Source of the DNA: Erythrobacter oryzae
GTDB lineage: Bacteria; Pseudomonadota; Alphaproteobacteria; Sphingomonadales; Sphingomonadaceae
Length of the DNA stretch: 64,000 nucleotides
Reading direction: 5' to 3'
Assembly (NCBI RefSeq): GCF_030271515.1
Contig: NZ_JASCXI010000003.1
Coordinates: 434,001 to 498,000, forward strand
The notes beneath the pieces are model-generated. The model searched no databases, had not been told where the DNA came from, and worked only from the letters and a program-made list of their open reading frames with translations. The position numbers and the translations under genes are program-made. The stretch's first letter is position 1. Each line of letters opens with the position of its first letter. Positions 9,056 through 16,027 of the stretch are shown piece by piece.

Positions 9056-9919
9056 GTGAAACAGTCGCTCATCAACCTTCTGCCGCCCGCGACGCTCGCG
9101 GCGGTGATTGCCTTCTGGGGCCTCGCGCCGGCCGCGTGGGTCGAGGCGCCGTGGTCGCTGCTGGCGATCGGGCTCGGCACGGTGTTTTTCGTGCAGGCCC
9201 TCGAGCTGGTGTTCGAGCGCCACGAGGGCTGGCGCATCAATGGCCGCGAGCTGGCGACCGACTATTTCTACGTGGCCTTGAGCTATACCGCGATCGGCTA
9301 TGCCACCGATGCGCTGATCCACTCGCCGCTGAGCGCGCTGAAGGAGAGCTGGGGCATCGCCACCCCGTGGCTCGCCGAGCTGCCCTTCCTGGTGCAGGCG
9401 ATGATCGTCCTGTTCCTGTTCGAGTTCGGCCAGTACTGGATGCACCGGGCGATGCACAACTGGTACCCCCTGTGGCTGACCCACGCGCCGCATCATCACA
9501 TCACCCAGCTCAACGCCGCCAAGGGCTTCGTCGGCAATCCGGTGGAGCTGTTCCTCATCAGCATCGGCATCACAGCGCTGCTCGATGTAGACCAGAACGC
9601 CCTCTTCGCCAGCATCACCGCGGGCGGGGTAATCGCGACCTATGCCCACGCCAATGTCAGCGCCAATCCGCCGATCTGGTACGGTTTTTTCTTCACCACG
9701 ATCCGGAACCACTCATTGCACCACACCGCGACCAGCTACGAGGACACGCGCTGCAACTATGGCAACAGCGTGATCTTCTGGGACCGCGTGTTCGGCACCT
9801 ACAAGGACGGCGAGAGCGCCATCGTCGGGCAGGACGACCGCAAGCGCCTGTCGATCAAGGAGCAATGGCTCTTCCCGCTGCGCCCGTTTCTGGAAAAGAA
9901 GCAGGCGACGGAGGGCTAG
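9056..9919 (+). CDS. Sterol desaturase / fatty acid hydroxylase family protein
   Basis: 287 residues starting at a GTG with a good AGGGA ribosome site about 8 bases upstream. It is an integral membrane di-iron oxygenase: the histidine boxes HRAMH (130-134), HAPHHH (143-148) and HSLHH (219-223), plus a His near 198, match the eight-histidine pattern of the FA_hydroxylase domain, set between hydrophobic segments at ~10-50, 70-90, 110-128 and 160-195. Such enzymes hydroxylate or desaturate membrane lipids, sterol-like compounds or carotenoids; the acceptor here is unknown. It is transcribed away from the His-rich protein gene and is followed by an unknown secreted protein. Confidence 0.9.
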   Translation: MKQSLINLLPPATLAAVIAFWGLAPAAWVEAPWSLLAIGLGTVFFVQALELVFERHEGWRINGRELATDYFYVALSYTAIGYATDALIHSPLSALKESWGIATPWLAELPFLVQAMIVLFLFEFGQYWMHRAMHNWYPLWLTHAPHHHITQLNAAKGFVGNPVELFLISIGITALLDVDQNALFASITAGGVIATYAHANVSANPPIWYGFFFTTIRNHSLHHTATSYEDTRCNYGNSVIFWDRVFGTYKDGESAIVGQDDRKRLSIKEQWLFPLRPFLEKKQATEG

Positions 9920-10103
9920 GGTCGCGCGGTCAGACCCTGCCGCGCCAAGCCGTTGGTAAGGTCCGCGCCGCAAGTGGCGCAAAGCGGCACGCCCTCGCAA
10001 AAGGACGCCGCCCCCGCAGGATCATGACGTTCCCGCGCCCGGCAGGGGTGCTATGGTTTGCTCCGTCGAAACAGCGCCATGCGCGCCTCGGGGTAAACAC
10101 GCG

Positions 10104-11837
10104 ATGATGTCTCGCCGATTGATGATGGCCGGTGGCGCGGCGGCCCTGATCGCGCCGGGCCCCGCCTCCACCCTGCTGCGCGCGCAGGTGAGCGCCCGGG
10201 GGAGCGCCATCGCGCGCGACCCTGCCATGGCGGCGGCCGCGCCGCCCGTGCGGCTTGGCGACACGGTCTTTACCCCTGCCGACCCCGATGCCGTGTGGTA
10301 CAAGGCGGGGCACCACACCGTGCGGGTGTTCCTGCGCAAGGGGCCCTGGGCGCTGATCTGGTATCTGCAACCCGCCTCCCCGGTCGACGGCAAGCCCTTC
10401 GACGTGGTGGTGGTGGAGCGGCAGCGCTGGACCAATCTGGCGGCGGAGACCCCGGCGGTCAGCTACAGGGCGAGCGTCTTCGGCCGCAATTTCGCGCTCT
10501 ATGGCCATGGCGATTTCCAGCGCTGGGTGGCCACATCGCGCACCTGGCCGGTGTCCGATCGCGAGCTCAATCGCTGGCAGTCCTACGGGATGCTGCTGCC
10601 CTGGGGTATCGGGCCCAAGCTTCAGGCGCCATCCGAATGGTCCTACATGGACCCCGTCCCCGACTACACGCCATTGGACAAGGGCGGGTTCACGCCGGGG
10701 ATGGGCACCACGGGCCTGCGCGACGAGGTGGGGCCGATCGTCCACCGGCAGGCGCGCTACATCATCGAACGCAGCGCCGAGATGCGCAGCGTCACGATGA
10801 ATTACGGGCTGACCGCGGCCTCGATCCCTTGGCATGTGCGCGGGGCCGACGGCGCGCCGCTGTTGCTCGATACGCCCGGCGTCCCGCTGAAAGTGCAGCA
10901 ATATTACCAGAACTATCCCGAGGAGCGGATCATCTCGGTCAGTCCGGGGATGCAGTTCGATTGGGACATCGACAATGCGCACCGCCCGTGCCCCTCGCTG
11001 ATCCCGGCGCTGCTCTCCGAACTGCATCCGTTCTTCGTCGAGGAGCAGGTCTTCTCCGCCTGCACCGTGCTCAACACCGTCACCCCCGACTATCGCGGGG
11101 CGAGCGGCAAGCTGGTCGATCAGGGGCAGGGCCGCGACTGGGCGTGGTCGATGCGCGATCTGCTGCTCGCCTATGCGCTGCTGCGCTCGATGCCGCCGGT
11201 GGACTGGCTGCCGGAGGCGGACCGGTTCGATGCGATCCTCTCCGCCAACCTTGATCGCGCGGTGAAGGCGCTGGCGGTGCCGGGGATGGGGCAATTGGGG
11301 ATGTTCTGGGAGGAAGATGCCTATGACAGCCAGCCCAATCCGACCTTCTGGCCCTCGATCCGCACCGGCCAGCGGCCCGGCGTCTATACCGGCATGATCG
11401 TCAACTACATTGCCTTTACGCTCGATTGGGGGCGGCGCCTGCATGGCGATCCGCGCTGGTCGCAATTGCAGACCGCCTTTGCCGAGCGGTTCCAGGCGCG
11501 GCGCTTCCTTGCGAGCGGGCCGTTCTGCTTCCTCAATCTGCCCGCGCGGCTGGAGGGGCGCTGGTTCAGCGACTGGCGGCAGATGGCGCAGGCGGTGGGC
11601 CTGCCGGCCGATATCGCCCGCCAGCCGTGGCACGCTTTCGACAAGCCGGTGGATGATCCGCGCATCTACGAATACACCACCGAGTACCCCTCGACCTTCT
11701 ACCACGGGCTGAAGCTGGCGCAGGAAGCCGGCGCGAATAGTGCCGATGTCGACGCGGCGGTCGCGCTGCTCGAAGCGCAGATCCGCCGGGGCGATGTCGA
11801 AACCTACCCCGCCTTCGCCATGCGCCACGCGCGCTGA
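10104..11837 (+). CDS. Tat-type exported protein of unknown function
   Basis: 577 residues from the ATG at 10104 (a second ATG is at 10107). An upstream in-frame start at 10053 would put 17 unlikely residues before the signal sequence. The N-terminus SRRLMMAGGAAALIA has a twin-arginine and hydrophobic core like a Tat signal. The mature part has a beta-rich first third and then DNAHRPCPSLIPALL, FVEEQVFSA and late Trp/Tyr-rich helices, a pattern seen in large helical-toroid proteins; that fold is inference. No catalytic motif or known domain is clear to me. It stands alone on the plus strand, facing the DUF305/LVIVD gene. Confidence 0.75.
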   Translation: MMSRRLMMAGGAAALIAPGPASTLLRAQVSARGSAIARDPAMAAAAPPVRLGDTVFTPADPDAVWYKAGHHTVRVFLRKGPWALIWYLQPASPVDGKPFDVVVVERQRWTNLAAETPAVSYRASVFGRNFALYGHGDFQRWVATSRTWPVSDRELNRWQSYGMLLPWGIGPKLQAPSEWSYMDPVPDYTPLDKGGFTPGMGTTGLRDEVGPIVHRQARYIIERSAEMRSVTMNYGLTAASIPWHVRGADGAPLLLDTPGVPLKVQQYYQNYPEERIISVSPGMQFDWDIDNAHRPCPSLIPALLSELHPFFVEEQVFSACTVLNTVTPDYRGASGKLVDQGQGRDWAWSMRDLLLAYALLRSMPPVDWLPEADRFDAILSANLDRAVKALAVPGMGQLGMFWEEDAYDSQPNPTFWPSIRTGQRPGVYTGMIVNYIAFTLDWGRRLHGDPRWSQLQTAFAERFQARRFLASGPFCFLNLPARLEGRWFSDWRQMAQAVGLPADIARQPWHAFDKPVDDPRIYEYTTEYPSTFYHGLKLAQEAGANSADVDAAVALLEAQIRRGDVETYPAFAMRHAR

Positions 11838-11864
11838 GGGGCGAAGGCGGAGCGGGGCTGATCG

Positions 11865-14141
11865 CTACTTCAGCTTGCGGCTCGCCGCCGCGGCCTTGAT
11901 CGCCTTCTCGTCCCACGTGACGCGGGTCTGGGTCTGGGGGTTGAAGCGGTTGTCCTCGTACTTCGCGGCTTCCGCGGCGGCGATTTCGGCCTTGGTGATG
12001 AACTCGCTCGGCTTGAGGCTGAAGACGTCGATCCCGCGGGTGATCTCGGTGCCGTAGATGTGGCCCTTGTACCAGTAGACCGACCAGTAGCCGCCCAGCA
12101 CCATCTGCTTGGCGTCGATCGGCCCGCGGTCGAAATAGGCGATCTCCTTGGGGTTGGCGCTGTCGGTGAAGTCCATCACGGAAAGGCCGCCCTGATACCA
12201 CGCCTGCGCGAACAGATCGCGGCCCGGGACCGGGATGATCGAGCCGTTGTGGGCGACGCAGTTTTCCGTGTCGGACTGGGGAGCGGGCATCTTGTAGTGC
12301 GCGCGGAAGACCAGCTTGCCGTTCACGATGTCGTAGATCGCGTTGGCGCCCCAGGTCTTGGGGTCGGACGCCTTGCAGCGCGGCCGCCCGCCGCCGCCCC
12401 ATTCGTCGGTGAAGATCACCTTGGTGCCGTCATTGTTGAAGGTCGCCGAGTGCCAGTAGGCAAAGCCGGTGTCGGTGACGACATCGAGGCGCTTGGGGTT
12501 CAGGGGATCGGCGATGTCGAAGATGATGCCGTTGCCCGAGCACGCGCCTGCCGCGATCTTCAGCGCGGGGAAGACGGTGATGTCGTGGCATTGGTCGGTG
12601 CGCTCGGTGTCCTGCGTGCCCTCGCCATGGTCGCCGCCCTTCCACAGGCCGGCGATTTCGCCGGTGGTCTCGTCGGCGAAGACGCGGGGGGATCTGACGA
12701 TGCGCGCCTTGGAGGGGTCGGCGAGCGGCACCTCGATCACGTCGATCGAGAACAGCGCGGTGCGCGTGTCGCCCGGGGTGCCGCCGATGCAGCCCGCCAG
12801 CTCCTTCTCGTCGCGGATGCCCGCCGTGCCCGAGTTGTAGATGATGAGGCGCTTGTCGTCGGCGCTGACGATCGAGTGCGTATGGCTCCCCCGGCAGGTC
12901 TGCACCGCGCCGACCTGACGCGGGGCGGCAAGGTCGGAGATGTCGAAGATGCGCAGGCCGCGGAAGCGCTCGTCATTGATCTTGCCCGGCGCGCCCTCGA
13001 GCCCGCAGTCGATCCGGCCGCGGGTCTGCTCGACGCTCATCACGAGGAGGTTGCCGGCCACCGAGACGTCGCCCTGCCCGCCGGGGCAGACGACCGAGCT
13101 CTTGAGCACGGGCACGCCGTCGGCGCCCAGCTTGTAGATGTTGAACCCGTGATAGCTCCCCGCCACCATCACGTCGCCGAAGAAGGCCATGTCGGTATTG
13201 GCGAAATCGAGCAGCGGGGTGCGTTCGGCGAATTCGGTGAGGTCTTCCTCTTCCTCGCGCGCGGGCGGCGTGGCGGCGGCGGTGGTCGTGGCAGCAGGCG
13301 CGGGCTCGGCGGGCTTGGCCTCTTCCTTCTTCTCCTCGCCCTTCTTGGGCGGCACGGGCGGGCGCAGGTCGGCGGGGTTCTCGGGGTTGAAGAAGCCCGC
13401 GGGCTTGGTGAGCGTCGCGACCTTGATGAGGCCCTTGATCGCCTCGCCCGCATTGTCGAAGCCCGCGGCAAGCCCCGTGCGCGGGTCGCCCGAGAGGCCC
13501 GCGAGCAGCTTGTCCATCTTGCCGATCTCGGCCTTCTGCTCGCTCTCGATGTCGCCGACGAATTGGAACAGCACCGGATCGGCGGCGGTGCCGTCCTCGT
13601 CGAGCAGCTTCTCGACCATGTCGAGCGCACCTTCGTGATGCGCGATCATCAGGGTCAGGAAGCGCTTGTCGAAATCGGTGCCCTTGGCCGCGGCCAGCGC
13701 CTTCAAGTCTTCGGGGCTCGCCATGCCCTTCATCATGTGGTGCATGTGCTCGGCGTGACCCTTCATCGCGGGGTCTTCCACCGGCTCGCCGCGCTCCTTG
13801 AGCCAGGTCTGCATGAAGGCGATCTCGTCGGCCTGGCTCGATTCGATCCGGCCCGCGATGGTCTGGAGCTCCGCGGTGTTGGTCCGCTCCTTGACCAGCT
13901 TGGCCATGTCGACCGCCTGCTGGTGGTGGACGATCATGGCCTGCATGAAGGCCACGTCCTCGGCGGTGTAGCTCGCCTGCGCGAGCTTGGTCGCCTCGGC
14001 GGCCGAGAGCGTTTTCGAGGCTTGCCCGGGCGCGCCGGGTTTCACGATCGGCACGGCTTGGGCAAAGGCGAGGCCCGAGGCGGAAAGCAGCAGGGCGGCA
14101 AGGCCCGCGCGCGCGGCGCAGGCAGTGGCGGTGTCGGTCAT
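11865..14141 (-). CDS. DUF305 ferritin-like domain fused to LVIVD-repeat beta-propeller protein
   Basis: 758 residues with a signal peptide (ASGLAFA, cut near residue 28). I placed the start at the ATG at 14141 because an AAGGGGA ribosome site precedes it and the longer frame upstream lacks signal-peptide character. Residues ~55-230 are two DUF305 units (VHHQQAVDMA, then AHHEGALDM) with the paired His of this four-helix, ferritin-like family. A charged Pro/Ala/Glu linker follows (~290-330). The C-terminal ~420 residues hold LVIVD-type repeats (LRIFDISDLAAPRQ, IIFDIADPLNPKR, LSVMDFTDSANPKE) of a secreted beta-propeller. Role unknown; metal handling and surface attachment are plausible. The two-part architecture is unusual. 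Confidence 0.85.
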   Translation of the reverse strand: MTDTATACAARAGLAALLLSASGLAFAQAVPIVKPGAPGQASKTLSAAEATKLAQASYTAEDVAFMQAMIVHHQQAVDMAKLVKERTNTAELQTIAGRIESSQADEIAFMQTWLKERGEPVEDPAMKGHAEHMHHMMKGMASPEDLKALAAAKGTDFDKRFLTLMIAHHEGALDMVEKLLDEDGTAADPVLFQFVGDIESEQKAEIGKMDKLLAGLSGDPRTGLAAGFDNAGEAIKGLIKVATLTKPAGFFNPENPADLRPPVPPKKGEEKKEEAKPAEPAPAATTTAAATPPAREEEEDLTEFAERTPLLDFANTDMAFFGDVMVAGSYHGFNIYKLGADGVPVLKSSVVCPGGQGDVSVAGNLLVMSVEQTRGRIDCGLEGAPGKINDERFRGLRIFDISDLAAPRQVGAVQTCRGSHTHSIVSADDKRLIIYNSGTAGIRDEKELAGCIGGTPGDTRTALFSIDVIEVPLADPSKARIVRSPRVFADETTGEIAGLWKGGDHGEGTQDTERTDQCHDITVFPALKIAAGACSGNGIIFDIADPLNPKRLDVVTDTGFAYWHSATFNNDGTKVIFTDEWGGGGRPRCKASDPKTWGANAIYDIVNGKLVFRAHYKMPAPQSDTENCVAHNGSIIPVPGRDLFAQAWYQGGLSVMDFTDSANPKEIAYFDRGPIDAKQMVLGGYWSVYWYKGHIYGTEITRGIDVFSLKPSEFITKAEIAAAEAAKYEDNRFNPQTQTRVTWDEKAIKAAAASRKLK

Positions 14142-14405
14142 CGCGAAAAAGTCCCCTTGGATCAGATTGACCGCCAGACTGCCGCGCCCGCGCGTCCAGT
14201 CAAGTGCGCCAAATGCCCCGCAAGATGGCAATCGACGAACCACCGATGCGCACCGAGCAGCGGCGCGGGGCCCCCATCGCGGCCTGCATCGCTTGAGGCG
14301 CACGGTTCGCCGCACGCGGCAGAACGGGGCCTTGCCGCGCCGAATCGCACATGGTTCAGTGCATCGTTAAGCCCGTCTAAACCCTGTCGGAGTCATCTTG
14401 CCCAC

Positions 14406-15440
14406 ATGGCACGCCCCCGTTTTCTCGCCGCTCTGACCGGCCTTCTGGCCTCCTTCGCGGCGCTCGCCAGCCCGGTTGCGGCGAACACGCAGGACGAGCT
14501 GCAGGCCACTTTCGACAGCACCTTCGGCACCCAGGCCCGCAATCCCCAGAGCTTCGATGCGGTCTACGCCTCGACCTTCGAGCAGCGCATCGCCGAGCTC
14601 GCCAACCCGGCGCTGGGCCGCATCGGCGTCGCGGCGGTCGACCTTGCCACGGGCGAGGAAGTGATGGTGCTGGGCGACCAGCTGTTCCCGATGGCCTCGA
14701 CCAGCAAGGTCGCGATCGCGGCGACCTATCTCGAGATGGTCGAGCAGGGGCGCTATACCCTCACCAGCGAATTCCCGCTGATGCTGCCGGTGCGCTCGGC
14801 CAAGTTCTCCTCGGCCAAGGCGCCGGTGCGCGCAGGCCAGTACATGCCCGCGATCGACCTGATCGAGATCATGATCACCCGCTCGTCCAACCCGGCGACC
14901 GACGCGCTGCTTGCGGCTGTCGGGGGCCCGCAGGCGGTCAACGCCTTCATGGCGAGGAAGGGCATCGCCCCCTTCTCGATCAACCGCGACATCGCCACAC
15001 TGGTGCGCGACGACGGCGAGTACAATCCCGCCAACTATATCGACAGCCGCGATGCCGCCACGCCGCGCGCGATGGTGCGCCTGCTCGCCGGGCTCTATCG
15101 GGGCGAATATCTCTCCGACCAGAGCCGCCAGGTGATCCTCGGCGCGATGAGCCGCACCGTCACCGGCAAGCGCCGCATCCCCGCCGCCATGCCATTGGAA
15201 GCGCGGGTGAGCCACAAGACCGGTTCGCTCAGCAACACCTCAAGCGATATCGGCCTGATCGAATGCCCCGATGGCCGCGTGATCGCGGTCGCCATCTACG
15301 TCACCGGTCAGGGCACCAAGCTCGCCCGCGAGGAGCGCATCGCCGCGATCGCCCGCGCTCTTTATGACGGCTTCGCGGTGAAGGCGCAGGCCAACCCCAC
15401 CCGCAACTGGGCAAGCGCGCCTTACGCGACCGGCGGCTGA
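14406..15440 (+). CDS. Class A beta-lactamase-like serine hydrolase (position 166 is Asp)
   Basis: 344 residues with a signal peptide (ASPVAA, ~residue 26). Class A landmarks are in order: S98-T-S-K101 (SxxK), S160-S-N162 in place of SDN, and K271-T-G273 (KTG). The omega-loop segment RDDGEYNPANYIDSRDAATP aligns without gaps to TEM [20 protein letters not shown]. This puts Asp203 at Glu166 and Asn207 at Asn170. Because Glu166 activates the deacylating water, activity may be weak or the substrate different; it could also be a penicillin-interacting hydrolase. The true start is the ATG at 14406; the long open frame upstream is antisense to the DUF305 gene. Convergent with the lipoprotein gene across a strong terminator. 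Confidence 0.88.
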   Translation: MARPRFLAALTGLLASFAALASPVAANTQDELQATFDSTFGTQARNPQSFDAVYASTFEQRIAELANPALGRIGVAAVDLATGEEVMVLGDQLFPMASTSKVAIAATYLEMVEQGRYTLTSEFPLMLPVRSAKFSSAKAPVRAGQYMPAIDLIEIMITRSSNPATDALLAAVGGPQAVNAFMARKGIAPFSINRDIATLVRDDGEYNPANYIDSRDAATPRAMVRLLAGLYRGEYLSDQSRQVILGAMSRTVTGKRRIPAAMPLEARVSHKTGSLSNTSSDIGLIECPDGRVIAVAIYVTGQGTKLAREERIAAIARALYDGFAVKAQANPTRNWASAPYATGG

Positions 15441-15467
15441 GGCCCCTCCCGAGACCCGGACAGCAAA

Positions 15468-15496
15468 AAGGGCGGCGCCTTGCGGCAGCCGCCCTT
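15468..15496. terminator. Bidirectional intrinsic terminator
   Basis: AAGGGCGGC (15468-15476) pairs perfectly with GCCGCCCTT (15488-15496) over an 11-base loop. On the plus strand a T-rich tail (CCTGTTTCTG) follows; on the minus strand the A run before the stem becomes TTTTTG. It sits between the convergent beta-lactamase-like and lipoprotein genes and can serve both. Confidence 0.75.
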
Positions 15497-15526
15497 CCTG
15501 TTTCTGCCCCCCGAGAGGGGAAGCGC

Positions 15527-15817
15527 TTACTCGGCGCCGGCTTCCTCGGCCTGGTCGACCACGCTCAGCGCGTCATCGCCCACTTCGTCGGTGGTCTTTT
15601 CGGCCTGGTCGGCAGCCTCGGCGGCGGCTTCCTTGACCTCCTGGGTGGTTTCGACCGCCGCGCCCTCGATCGCCTGACCGGCATCGTCGGCGGCGGCATC
15701 GGCGTCGGCCGCCATCGAATCGACCGCTTCTTCGGTCTCGGTCTCGGTCTTGTTGCTGCACGCCGAAAGGCCGAGCGCGGCGGTGGCGACGGCGGCGGCG
15801 AGGATGATCTTGCGCAT
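15527..15817 (-). CDS. Small Ala/Glu-rich lipoprotein
   Basis: 96 residues from the ATG at 15817; the frame upstream of it is not signal-like. The N-terminus MRKIILAAAVATAALGLSAC is a lipoprotein signal with lipobox LSAC, so Cys20 should be lipidated. The mature part is nearly all Ala, Glu, Asp, Thr and Val with a repeated A-x-x-A/E spacing, suggesting one long amphipathic helix, as in small entericidin- or YtxH-like envelope proteins. No family is certain. It faces the beta-lactamase-like gene and ends at the shared terminator. Confidence 0.8.
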   Translation of the reverse strand: MRKIILAAAVATAALGLSACSNKTETETEEAVDSMAADADAAADDAGQAIEGAAVETTQEVKEAAAEAADQAEKTTDEVGDDALSVVDQAEEAGAE

Positions 15818-16027
15818 GGCGAGTGGTCCTTTGTCCTGCAAATGGCACGCGCCCCCTCCCGGGACGCGCCGACCGGTTATCCGGTTCGCGGAAGAATCTA
15901 GGCCGCGCGCCGCCGCTGCACAAGTCGCTTTCGCCGCAATCCTGCCACATTCTCGCCCGCGTTTCACCGCAAGCCCGCCGGCGCGAGCCCCCTACCTTCG
16001 CGCGGCGGGGCCTGCTAGCAAGCTGGC

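Noticed and set aside
12060..14405. Plus-strand frame opposite the DUF305/LVIVD gene, continuous with the beta-lactamase frame
   Set aside because: The product has no signal or domain until the ATG at 14406; only the last third is the real gene.
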